From contig OZ245942.1 of the NCBI GenBank assembly GCA_965230065.1, positions 1,240,001-1,304,000 of the forward strand: 64,000 bases of DNA, read 5' to 3'. This stretch comes from G965230065 sp965230065 (GTDB lineage Bacteria > Bacteroidota > Bacteroidia > Cytophagales > Cyclobacteriaceae). Of this stretch, positions 17,199 to 25,408 are shown one piece after another. A program made the translations under genes and the position numbers. Within the stretch, counting starts at the first letter, position 1; each line of letters starts with the position of its first letter. The notes beneath the pieces are model-generated. The model saw only the letters and a program-made list of their open reading frames with translations. It made no database searches and was not told the DNA's origin.

Positions 17199-17488
17199 TC
17201 TGGACCAGGGCAGCCCAGGCTGACCTCCAGGCAATCTATGAGTTTAACATTTCCATACAGGGGGAAGAAAAAGCTTATGAGTTAGTAGAATCCATTCGCC
17301 AGAAAGTGGAGGTACTTTATCAGACCGTCATCGGAAGTACCCGCTTTATGAGTGAGCGTTATCCGGAACGTAATTACCAGAAGTTGAACATTAAGCCCTA
17401 CATCCTTATCTTTCGCGAAATCGGTCAGGTAGTTTTTATCAACCGCATCTTTGATACCCGGCAAGACCCTGGTAAGCTAGCTTTGTAA
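17171..17488 (+). CDS. RelE/ParE-family toxin
   Basis: A 105-residue protein with a GTG start at 17171, overlapping the antitoxin by 28 bases. It has the RelE/ParE fold sequence: VVWTRAAQADLQAIYEFNIS, a Y-E-L-V-x-S-I helix, ERNYQKLNIKPYILIFREIG and a C-terminal VVFINRIFDTRQDPGKL with the conserved I-x-R-I-F-x-x-R-x-x-P motif. ParE types poison gyrase and RelE types cut mRNA; the D-T-R-Q-D-P end is nearer ParE/YoeB-like plasmid stabilisation proteins. It is intact, unlike the toxin upstream. Confidence 0.85.
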   Translation: MAKAEQREVVWTRAAQADLQAIYEFNISIQGEEKAYELVESIRQKVEVLYQTVIGSTRFMSERYPERNYQKLNIKPYILIFREIGQVVFINRIFDTRQDPGKLAL

Positions 17489-17509
17489 CACTTTATTAGC
17501 CTCCCTCTT

Positions 17510-17756
17510 TTCCCGAAGTTCGGGATATGTCATCCCGATCACTAATATCACAAAAGATTTGTAATCGCTGCGGCAAACCGTCCGGTCAATCGTCAGCATC
17601 AGGATAGGCAGGATGAGGGCCGACGCGGAGCAGGGTTTACAGGACTATGAGGCAGCCACATTTTTTTCAAAGAACCCCTTAAGCATCTTTTGGTGAGCAT
17701 GGTATCAATAATACGAAAGGAAAGATGGTTTTTCGGTCTTATTCATCCAACTGCTC
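17510..17756. repeat. Repeat copy C (about 250 bp) downstream of the RelE-like gene
   Basis: Starts with the same GTTCGGGATATGTCATCCCGATCA hairpin, carries the same middle segment as copy B almost base for base (AATCGCTGCGGCAAACCGTCC through GCAGCCACATTTTTTTCAAA), and stops at CATCCAACTGCTCAATG, exactly where copies A and B go on into their shared promoter part. It therefore lacks the promoter and no toxin-antitoxin pair follows; the convergent sulfatase ends at 17768. Confidence 0.8.
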
Positions 17757-17767
17757 AATGGGGCAGC

Positions 17768-19654
17768 TTAGTTCTCAATCACAATTTCTTCCCCACAATT
17801 GATTAAGGTTTGGTCCAGTGCCATGCCAATGAACATGGGGTAAAGCCAGGTTTTGTACCTGCCCCATACATCCCCTGAGATTTCCGGGTATATGTTTTCT
17901 TTGATAAATGGAACAAGGGGTTTGGCCTTATCGCCAATATTCCTCACGTTAATAGCCACTTGCAATAGTACTGGCTCGTTTTTTTCCTTTAGTGCTTCTT
18001 TCAATACCGCCAGCCCGCGTTCATCATTAAATTTATTGATCAACAACTCGGCTGCCAGTGCCCTGTTGGGTACAGAGGGGTCTTCTAATAATTGCACAAG
18101 TGCGGGATTTTGGCCGGAAATATCCCCTTCAAAAGCATCCAGTGCCTGCATGGCCCAATACCTTACGGCGGCATCATCATCTTTGAAATAAGTTGCCAGT
18201 TGACCGGCCTCCTCGATTTTCCCTACCAATTCCGCGGCTGCTAACACCTTTTCCGGGTTAAATAAAGTAGTATCATGCACCATTTCATACACAGACTGGT
18301 TGGCAGCCCTTACCATCATCTCCCCTTCGTTCATCAATCCGGTATCATTGGTTTCTACAATGTGCCTGGCGAGCCTCGTTTTTAAGGTTGTTACTTTTCC
18401 CTGCAAATTGGGCGTGTCAATGAGGTTGTTTAACTCATGGGGGTCGTTTTGTAAGTCATACAACTCTTCCACAGGTTTTGGAAGAAACATATCGCTTGCT
18501 TCCGGAGGCAGGTTCCCTTCTGCCTTTACCCTGAATAGTTCTTCATAAGACCGCTTTCCCTTATTAAAAATAATGGCATTTTGAATGTAGGGTTTTTGCG
18601 GCATGTAGTTTCTGATGTAAAGATACCGCCCATCATAAACGGAGCGGCTCATGTCATACGCGTCATCCGCCCTGTCCCGGTAACCAAAGATGTAAGGCTT
18701 TTCGGGGGCATCCTTTCCGAGGAAATTCTGTCCTTCCATCATGTTGGGGGCGGGTACATCTGCCAGGTGCAGCACCGTTGGGGCAAAATCTACAAACCCC
18801 ACCATTTTATCCACTTCTTGTTGGGTAAGGTTGGCTACTTTGTCTTTATACAGCTCAGGAACGTGCAATACAAAAGGCACCTGCAAACCGGTATTGTACA
18901 ACCACCTTTTGTAGCGGGGGAGACCATACCCATGGTCTGAAAACACGAAAATGATGGTGTTGTCATAAAGGCCATCTTCTTTGAGTTGATCAACTAACTT
19001 TCCCACTTCCTGATCAAAAACTGTAATCAGGTCGTATTGGTGGGCCATAATGCTTTTAAACTCTTCCGTTTGCGGAAAATAAGGGGGAAGCTTCATGGCC
19101 GCCGGGTCATGCTTTGTGGCTAACGTTTCGGTATCTTCCTTTTTGTCAGAATTGGCATGTCCTTCGTGGGTGATGCCAAAGTTGAAAACACTGAAAAACG
19201 GCTTTCCCTCAGGTTTATTTCTCCAATGTGCCTGGTTGCTGCTTTCATCCCATCGACCTTCATGGCTGAAATTATAGTCGGTCTTGGCGTTATTGGTGGT
19301 ATAATACCCTTTTTCCCTGAGCAATTCAGGTAAAATGTTCAGGTTGCCCGGCACGGGAATATCCGAACGTAAATTTTGTGTGCCTAAAGAGGTGGCATAC
19401 ATGCCAGTAATTAAAGTTGAACGGGCCGGAGCGCAGATGGGGGCATTGGAAAAAGCCTGGGTGAAAATAAAACCCTGACCGGCCAAGGAGTCAATATTTG
19501 GGGTAGTCGCCTGCTCGTCACCGTAACATCCCCAGGCCGGGCTGATATCCTCACAAGATATCCACAAAATATTTGGAGGCTCAGGGTTTTCGGGCTTTTC
19601 GGGTGAACAAGCAGCAAAAAATATTAAAATAAGAAATAGGTGAAGGTGGCGCAT
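17768..19654 (-). CDS. Sulfatase lipoprotein with HEAT-like C-terminal region
   Basis: 628 residues. A lipoprotein signal peptide ends at Cys16 (FFAAC). The alkaline-phosphatase-fold sulfatase domain (about 25-430) starts NILWISCEDISPAWGCYGD, with metal-binding residues there, the formylglycine site Cys74-x-Pro76-x-Arg78 (CAPARST) and a DHG metal motif near 240 (VFSDHGYGLPRYKR). The last 150 residues are helical repeats of HEAT type (VRYWAMQAL, NRALAAELLI). It should hydrolyse a sulfate ester on a glycan in the periplasm or at the surface after conversion by a formylglycine-generating enzyme, not present in this window. The SusC/D system 11 kb away may supply substrate. Monocistronic. Confidence 0.9.
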   Translation of the reverse strand: MRHLHLFLILIFFAACSPEKPENPEPPNILWISCEDISPAWGCYGDEQATTPNIDSLAGQGFIFTQAFSNAPICAPARSTLITGMYATSLGTQNLRSDIPVPGNLNILPELLREKGYYTTNNAKTDYNFSHEGRWDESSNQAHWRNKPEGKPFFSVFNFGITHEGHANSDKKEDTETLATKHDPAAMKLPPYFPQTEEFKSIMAHQYDLITVFDQEVGKLVDQLKEDGLYDNTIIFVFSDHGYGLPRYKRWLYNTGLQVPFVLHVPELYKDKVANLTQQEVDKMVGFVDFAPTVLHLADVPAPNMMEGQNFLGKDAPEKPYIFGYRDRADDAYDMSRSVYDGRYLYIRNYMPQKPYIQNAIIFNKGKRSYEELFRVKAEGNLPPEASDMFLPKPVEELYDLQNDPHELNNLIDTPNLQGKVTTLKTRLARHIVETNDTGLMNEGEMMVRAANQSVYEMVHDTTLFNPEKVLAAAELVGKIEEAGQLATYFKDDDAAVRYWAMQALDAFEGDISGQNPALVQLLEDPSVPNRALAAELLINKFNDERGLAVLKEALKEKNEPVLLQVAINVRNIGDKAKPLVPFIKENIYPEISGDVWGRYKTWLYPMFIGMALDQTLINCGEEIVIEN

Positions 19655-19763
19655 TGGGATTTACTATTAGGCTTAATTATTGAATATCATTTTCAAAGTT
19701 AGCAGTTTGAAGTGATTCATCAACTTTTATGTGACAGTAGGGCGGCAGCCCGGTCGGTGATCT

Positions 19764-19789
19764 GACTGCCGACACAGCCACCTTACAAA
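19764..19789. repeat. 26-bp dispersed repeat, copy 1
   Basis: GACTGCCGACACAGCCACCT followed by TACAAA recurs at 23959-23984 with two differences. Both copies follow a short GCGGC-rich palindromic stretch (here 19741-19762) and lie in intergenic space. A dispersed REP-like element is the simplest reading. Confidence 0.6.
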
Positions 19790-19875
19790 TTTAGGGCATG
19801 TTTAAGTTTTGTTTTTCCAATACAAAAAACAAAATTTGAAAGTGCTGTTATTTTTTGCTACCAAATGCCACGCTC

Positions 19876-21144
19876 ATGAACCTTATTTTTTTTGATACTT
19901 TACCCTTACACCATGCCTTAAAACCTTTTACCCTGACGCGCCCCCTTGCCGGAATCAGGGTGGGTATTTGCACCATTGCTGAAAAATGGCAACGAAGCTT
20001 TTATGCCAACCTTGGCAAAGAATGTAAAGTGTCATATCTCTCTCAGGCATATTTGCAAGAAAAATATCCTTACCAGATTTCCGGAGAAAATATTTTTATC
20101 AACGGCGCACTCTGTCCGGATGCGCAATTGTTGGCAGCCATAGAAAAACTACAAGTTGGGGAAGCTTTGTTGCATGATGACGGTCTACTGGCCTTTTGCC
20201 TTGAAAAAGAACACGCTCAAAAACTGGATGTTTCAGTTGCCTGGCTTTCAGAAAAGGATTTTTGGAAAGAAATCCATCAGGACAAGGCGAATTTTAATGC
20301 CTTCCCTTTGCAACGAACAATTTTTCATGAAGCGCCTGTCACCCTGATGCAGCATACCTGGGATATTTTTACTAAAAACCCGCAGCAAATTGAGCAGGAT
20401 TTTGCGTTGCTTACCCGGGGGCGCTCATCGCAGGCAGTGGCCGACCCGCATACCATTGTATATGGAGCCAAAAATGTGTTTATAGAAGAGGGGGTTCACA
20501 TCAGGGCAGCCATCATCAATGCAGAAGGCGGGCCGGTTTATATTGGGAAGAATGCAACAATTTACGAAAGCGCTGTGGTAAAAGGCCCGTTTGCCTTATG
20601 CGAAAACGCTACGGTGAATATGGGTGCCAAAATAAGGGAAGGCACTACCATTGGCCCACACTCAAAAGTGGGTGGGGAAGTAAAAAATACGGTATTTTTT
20701 GGCAATAGCAACAAAGGGCACGAAGGGTTTGTGGGTAATTCGGTGATTGGCGAATGGTGTAATTTTGGGGCAGATACCAATACTTCCAACCTGAAAAACA
20801 ACTATGGCAATGTAAGGTTATGGAGCTACCTCACCAAAAATTATGAAGACACAGGCACAAGCTTTTGCGGACTAATGATGGGCGATCATAGCAAATGTGG
20901 TATCAATACTATGTTCAATACGGGTACGGTTGTAGGGGTAAATGCCAACATATTCGGAAGCGGGTATCCACCAAAATACATCCCTTCCTTCACCTGGGGC
21001 GGGATAAAGGGCCAGGAACCTTATGAAATAGCAAAAGCATTGGAGGTAGCTCATCGTATGATAAACCGTAGAAATTTACAATTAGAAACCCCGGAAGAAA
21101 ACATCCTTCGTTTTTTGCACAAAAACAGGAAAAATGAACTGTAA
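19876..21144 (+). CDS. GlmU-like sugar-phosphate nucleotidyltransferase/acyltransferase family protein
   Basis: 422 residues from ATG 19876; an in-frame TTG at 19855 is less likely. The N-terminal 200 residues (NLIFFDTLPLHHALKPFTLT, TRPLAGIRVG) belong to the Bacteroidota GlmU-like group whose nucleotidyl-transferase fold has lost the classic GxGTRM pyrophosphorylase loop. Residues about 200-400 form a left-handed beta-helix of hexapeptide repeats (VFIEEGVHIRAAIINAEGGP, VNMGAKIREGTTIGPHSKVG). The protein probably binds or modifies a nucleotide-activated amino sugar for envelope synthesis; a lost uridyltransferase activity is an inference from the missing loop. Monocistronic. Confidence 0.82.
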   Translation: MNLIFFDTLPLHHALKPFTLTRPLAGIRVGICTIAEKWQRSFYANLGKECKVSYLSQAYLQEKYPYQISGENIFINGALCPDAQLLAAIEKLQVGEALLHDDGLLAFCLEKEHAQKLDVSVAWLSEKDFWKEIHQDKANFNAFPLQRTIFHEAPVTLMQHTWDIFTKNPQQIEQDFALLTRGRSSQAVADPHTIVYGAKNVFIEEGVHIRAAIINAEGGPVYIGKNATIYESAVVKGPFALCENATVNMGAKIREGTTIGPHSKVGGEVKNTVFFGNSNKGHEGFVGNSVIGEWCNFGADTNTSNLKNNYGNVRLWSYLTKNYEDTGTSFCGLMMGDHSKCGINTMFNTGTVVGVNANIFGSGYPPKYIPSFTWGGIKGQEPYEIAKALEVAHRMINRRNLQLETPEENILRFLHKNRKNEL

Positions 21145-21431
21145 GGTTTTGTGCAAGATTAAGTTGTTTTATGAATAACTTAGCATAGTTATCAACGTTA
21201 TATTTCATAATTGTTAAGCCGTTGTTAACAAAATTTACCACTATTATCAGTAAATATGCACAAACAAATATCACCGTAGAGGCCTTTGCAGAAACAGATT
21301 TAAGATAAGATAACGCTACAAGGCCATTTTTGAAGCTTCGAGAGGGCTTTTTTGGAAAGAAGAGTGGGTTTTTACAAGTTATTATTTTACAACTTGTTAA
21401 TTTTTTATACCGAAGGACAATTAAATGCGTT

Positions 21432-22553
21432 ATGAATATGGACAATTTAGCCGTTATGCCTGATCAAAAGTTGGAATATTATAAGAAAGTTGCCGATAAT
21501 TCAAGGGACTTGATCTGTGTACATGAGCCAGACGGAACCTTTAAATATGTTTCCCCATCGGTAAAACAAATCCTTGGCTTCACACCAGACGAGTTGATCG
21601 GAAAAAGCCCTCAGGATTTTTTATTTCATCCGGAAGATAAAATAGAGGTGGAATATTTTCACAAGCGCATCCTGAAAGGCCATACGAACAAATCGCACGA
21701 ATACAGAATCAAACACAAGGATGGACATTACCTACACTTCGAGACCCTTACCCAGGCTGTTACAAATGACTATGGGTGGGTGGTAGAAATGATCACCAAC
21801 TCCAGAGACATTACCGACCGCATCCAGTTGGCCGATCAATTGATTGAGAACAACCGCGACCTGGAGGTGCTTACCCAACGCTTATCACAGCAGAACAAAC
21901 AACTGGAAGATTTTGCCAACATCATCTCGCATAACCTGCGATCGCCCATCGGGAATATTGCATCCTTGATAGAGATTTATGAAATGCAACCCACTCATGA
22001 TAATGCGAAATTTGTATTCAAACAGCTTAAAAAAGCTTCTTCCCGGTTGTTGGAAACAATTCAAAATTTAAATGAGATTACCGATATCCGTTCCAATGTT
22101 GAAAAGAAGAAAGAGGAACTTTCTTTTGAAGAAATGCTGGATAGCGTGAAAGTGATTATTGGTAGTGAAATTTTTAAGAAAAAAGCAGAGATCACCGCTG
22201 ACTTCTCGAAGGCAGAATCTATTTGTTACCCCAAGGTATACCTGGAAAGCATATTTTTGAACTTGCTCACCAATGCCCTCAAATACAGCTCGCCCAAGCG
22301 CAAGCCAAAAATCCACTTTGAAACGGGCCACATTGACGACCGCATTTACCTGATTTGTCGTGATAATGGCCTGGGCATTGACCTGCAAAAAGAAGGAGAT
22401 AAGCTCTTTGGTTTTCACAAAACTTTCCACGAAAACCCCGATGCCAAAGGTGTGGGCTTATTCATCACCAAAACCCAGGTAGAATCCATGGGCGGTTCCA
22501 TTTCTGCCACCAGCAAGGTAGATGAGGGCACTGCATTCAAGGTTGTTTTTTGA
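21432..22553 (+). CDS. PAS-domain sensor histidine kinase
   Basis: 373 residues from ATG 21432 (the open frame runs back to 21330 but the extra part is not family-like). A PAS domain at about 15-135 (ADNSRDLICVHEPDGTFKYV, VKQILGFTPDELIG, and the PAC motif KHKDGHYLHFET) precedes a short coiled coil. His167 is the phospho-acceptor in ISHNLRSPIGN, an H-N-L-R-x-P variant of the H box common in Bacteroidota. The ATPase part shows NLLTNALKYSS, DNGLGID and GVGLFITK. No membrane segment is visible, so it senses a cytosolic signal. No response regulator is adjacent. Confidence 0.9.
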   Translation: MNMDNLAVMPDQKLEYYKKVADNSRDLICVHEPDGTFKYVSPSVKQILGFTPDELIGKSPQDFLFHPEDKIEVEYFHKRILKGHTNKSHEYRIKHKDGHYLHFETLTQAVTNDYGWVVEMITNSRDITDRIQLADQLIENNRDLEVLTQRLSQQNKQLEDFANIISHNLRSPIGNIASLIEIYEMQPTHDNAKFVFKQLKKASSRLLETIQNLNEITDIRSNVEKKKEELSFEEMLDSVKVIIGSEIFKKKAEITADFSKAESICYPKVYLESIFLNLLTNALKYSSPKRKPKIHFETGHIDDRIYLICRDNGLGIDLQKEGDKLFGFHKTFHENPDAKGVGLFITKTQVESMGGSISATSKVDEGTAFKVVF

Positions 22554-22569
22554 AGGGAGCACACACACA

Positions 22570-23733
22570 TCACTCATTCCACCCCAACTTCTTCGCCACT
22601 TTCTTCGGAATAGCATCTTTATGCACCATGATAGAGATGGTCTTGAGCTTTATATAGGCTTCTGACATATAGATGTAGCCGCCCAGTTTGTTGCTCCTGC
22701 CCCAGGAGTTTTTGGTGAGGTAATATTTGGTTTTGTTGTCGTCCTGCACCAGCCCGATGATGTGCATCAAATGGTCATCTGTGGTGGTTTGGGTGATGAA
22801 GGCATCCTGTCGCATCTCCTGGGTAATTTTCTTCTCAGGCTCGTGTACTTTGCCTGTGTTTCTTTTTTCATCCAGGGTTTTGTCCCTCCATTCTTTTTCG
22901 GGCACGGTGGCTACGCCTTTGCTAAAACTAAATTCCCGTTCGCTAATATCCCCATCCCACACAATAGAATATCCGTTTTCCAGGGCATTTTCCATCACTT
23001 TTATCAGTTCATCTACCGGAATGTTATGATACAATGCATGGGACCAGTTGTCGGGAACTTCCAACATCACCTGCTGATAAAACGGGCGGTCGCTGAAAGA
23101 AGTCAGTTCCACATAATCTTTTGGATTGAAACCCAGTACCTTTTCTACAAACTCCTGGGGGGTGTAAGTTTTGAATTTGTACCTGAACTCCTCAGGTTTT
23201 TCACCCAGATACGTATTCAGCACACTTTCATAGGCTGTTAACCAATGTTTACTAAGGGGTTCTTTATTGCCAATCAGCCCGCTCAACATGCCTTCCAAAA
23301 CTGCCTGTAGCTCATGGTGGTTGTGGTCAACCTCCTCTGACACCCGACCCATGTATATTTCTTCAGGCACAATCCCAAACTCACTGATTGAAGCCATTAC
23401 ATCATGTGACAACCCCCCGTCCGAAAAGTTGGCCCGCCCGTGCATGCGCACATATTTTTCAGCTTTTTGGGGATAAACATTACGTACCAAATACATTTCA
23501 GATAGGTCAAACTCACCCCTGTCCATTCGCATCAGTTCCGACTCTATGAACGAAATGGTAGAAAACGCCCAACATGTTCCAGTTTTTCCCTGGTCTTTAA
23601 CAGGGGTAGCCTTCACAATCTCACGCTTTTTTATCATTAAAGATTCATTGTCAAAACGAATCTCCTGGGCACTGGCAGGGCCAAAAAAGACAAACCCTAC
23701 TAAAATAAACAGATAAATACGTATCATTCTCAT
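22570..23733 (-). CDS. Secreted C1-family aminopeptidase, bleomycin-hydrolase-like
   Basis: 387 residues, signal peptide 1-22 (LFILVGFVFFGPASAQ). Papain-fold catalytic Cys54 in KDQGKTGTCWAFST, His324 in DDHLMHIIGL and Asn342 in LTKNSWGR form the triad, and Gln48 gives the oxyanion hole. The insert with SEMYLVRNVYPQKAEKYVRM and SDGGLSHDVM follows the PepC/bleomycin hydrolase pattern. Family members are oligomeric cysteine aminopeptidases; the export signal suggests a periplasmic role in peptide trimming. The usual C-terminal residue that limits cleavage to aminopeptidase action cannot be judged, as the end is KKLGWNE. Convergent with the PAS kinase. Confidence 0.88.
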   Translation of the reverse strand: MRMIRIYLFILVGFVFFGPASAQEIRFDNESLMIKKREIVKATPVKDQGKTGTCWAFSTISFIESELMRMDRGEFDLSEMYLVRNVYPQKAEKYVRMHGRANFSDGGLSHDVMASISEFGIVPEEIYMGRVSEEVDHNHHELQAVLEGMLSGLIGNKEPLSKHWLTAYESVLNTYLGEKPEEFRYKFKTYTPQEFVEKVLGFNPKDYVELTSFSDRPFYQQVMLEVPDNWSHALYHNIPVDELIKVMENALENGYSIVWDGDISEREFSFSKGVATVPEKEWRDKTLDEKRNTGKVHEPEKKITQEMRQDAFITQTTTDDHLMHIIGLVQDDNKTKYYLTKNSWGRSNKLGGYIYMSEAYIKLKTISIMVHKDAIPKKVAKKLGWNE

Positions 23734-24178
23734 CGGGAAAAAAGTAAGTAAGAGGGCAAAAAATTAATGGCTAATACAACAAAGCCTTCTTACATAAATC
23801 GCAAAATTCCTGCTAACTTTAAGTGAAATTTAACTTTAGTTAGAAATAATATAATCAATAATATACAAAAAACTTACATCCCCAATAGTATAACCCCATT
23901 ATTTCCAAAGTATTTTCCTAAAACAAGCCATATTTTAAGTAGAGCGGCTCACCGATCGGACTGCCGACGCAGCCACTTTACAAAAAAATTTCTTTTCCGT
24001 CCTGGCTGGGTTCTCTCGCGAGAAACCCCGCTGGGGCTGGGAAATGTTCAATCGGTAGCTCGTGCCGAAGACTCCACTAAGACACAGGTTATTTCACTTT
24101 CCTCCCCAGGGGGAGGTTAGGTGGGGGAAATATCCATATTCTATTTGATAAAACCCCCTTCCTTCCTAATTTCACTCT
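23734..24178. other. Gene-free region with several short repeat elements
   Basis: About 445 bases without a gene, upstream of sbcD. It holds repeat copy 2 of the 26-bp element (23959-23984), the palindrome GGTTCTCTCGCGAGAAACC (24009-24027), and an element at 24101-24137 (CCTCCCCAGGGGGAGGTTAG and on) that recurs in similar form at 55948-55983. The order suggests several dispersed palindromic elements landed here. I could not place a promoter for sbcDC. Confidence 0.55.
23959..23984. repeat. 26-bp dispersed repeat, copy 2
   Basis: Matches 19764-19789 in 24 of 26 positions; the sequence before it (GAGCGGCTCACCGATCGGA) is a shortened version of the palindromic part that precedes copy 1. Confidence 0.6.
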
Positions 24179-25408
24179 ATGAAGTTACTACATACGGCCG
24201 ACTGGCACCTGGGGAAACGACTAAACGAATATGCGCGTATTGAGGAGCAAAAAGCCGTATTATCCGAAATATGCGAGATCGCTGAAAAAGAAGCCGTGGA
24301 TGCCGTGCTGATTGCCGGGGATTTGTTCGATACGGCCAACCCGGGCAGTGATGCCACCGAACTTTTTTACAAAACTGTACACCGCCTGGCTAATGGTGGC
24401 AAAAGGGCGGTAATCGCTATTGCCGGAAACCACGATGCCCCCGACCGCATTGACGCGCCCATTCCCCTGGCCAATGTGTGTGGCATTGTGCTTATGGGCC
24501 GGCCCGACAAACAAATTGATACCTTTCACCTGGATACCGGGCTGCAAATTACCCGCTCGGCTCCCGGTTTTGCAGAGCTCAAACTACCGGATTTTGATTA
24601 TCCGCTGCGGCTTTTGCTCACGCCTTATGCCAATGAATCTACCCTGCGCAGGTTTTTGGGAACAGAAGACAAAGAAAATGAGTTACGGCAGCTTTTAGCC
24701 CAAAACTGGCAGGAAACCGCCAAAAAATATTGCGATGAAAAAGGCGTGAATATCCTGATGGCGCACTTGTATTTTATGCAAAAAGAGGGCGTGCCCCCCG
24801 AAGAACCCGATGATGAAAAGCCCATTTTGCACATGGGGGGTGCACAGGCCATTTATTCCGAAAACATTCCTTCCCAAATGCAGTACGTGGCCTTGGGGCA
24901 CTTGCACCGCCGCCAAACCGTTGCTGAAAAACCCTGCCCGATGGTGTACAGCAGCAGTCCGCTGGCTTACAGCTTCAGCGAGGCCAACCAGCAAAAATTT
25001 GTGGTCATCGTAGAAGCGGAGCCAGGAAAAGAAGTAAAAACCACGCCCATTCCTTTGCAACAAGGCCATAAGCTACTGCGCAAACGTTTTGAGGCCGTAG
25101 ACGAAGCCGTGCAATGGCTGCAACAAAACCCCGATACATTTGTGGAACTTACCCTGGTAAGTGATACATACATTGAAAGCAAAGAAAAAAAAGCCCTGTA
25201 CAATGCCCACGACGGCATTGTGGGCATCATTCCCGAAATTGCGGGGGAGCAGCAAAATGTGGGAACGGCCCAAAGCAAAACCGATTTGAACAAAAACATC
25301 CGGGAAATTTTTAAAGATTATTTTCATCAGAAAAAAGGGCAGGAACCCAACGAGGAACTGATGGCGCTTTTTAACGAAATTTTAGATACCGACTCCGACG
25401 AAACATGA
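24179..25408 (+). CDS. sbcD: Exonuclease SbcCD subunit D (Mre11-like nuclease)
   Basis: 409 residues. The five phosphoesterase motifs of Mre11/SbcD are present: DWHLG (8-12), GDLFD near 47-51, GNHD near 83-86, and later metal histidines MAHLYF and GHLHRRQ (about 198 and 240). With SbcC it forms an ATP-driven complex that opens and cuts DNA hairpins and processes blocked double-strand ends. The SbcC gene begins at the last 4 bases (ATGA overlap at 25405-25408), so the two subunits are translated in a coupled way. About 30 acidic residues at the C-terminus follow the capping domain. Confidence 0.95.
   Translation: MKLLHTADWHLGKRLNEYARIEEQKAVLSEICEIAEKEAVDAVLIAGDLFDTANPGSDATELFYKTVHRLANGGKRAVIAIAGNHDAPDRIDAPIPLANVCGIVLMGRPDKQIDTFHLDTGLQITRSAPGFAELKLPDFDYPLRLLLTPYANESTLRRFLGTEDKENELRQLLAQNWQETAKKYCDEKGVNILMAHLYFMQKEGVPPEEPDDEKPILHMGGAQAIYSENIPSQMQYVALGHLHRRQTVAEKPCPMVYSSSPLAYSFSEANQQKFVVIVEAEPGKEVKTTPIPLQQGHKLLRKRFEAVDEAVQWLQQNPDTFVELTLVSDTYIESKEKKALYNAHDGIVGIIPEIAGEQQNVGTAQSKTDLNKNIREIFKDYFHQKKGQEPNEELMALFNEILDTDSDET

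Noticed and set aside
15645..17756. Repeats A-C as an insertion sequence or CRISPR
   Set aside because: No transposase frame is present and there are only three unequal copies with different genes between, without regular spacers.
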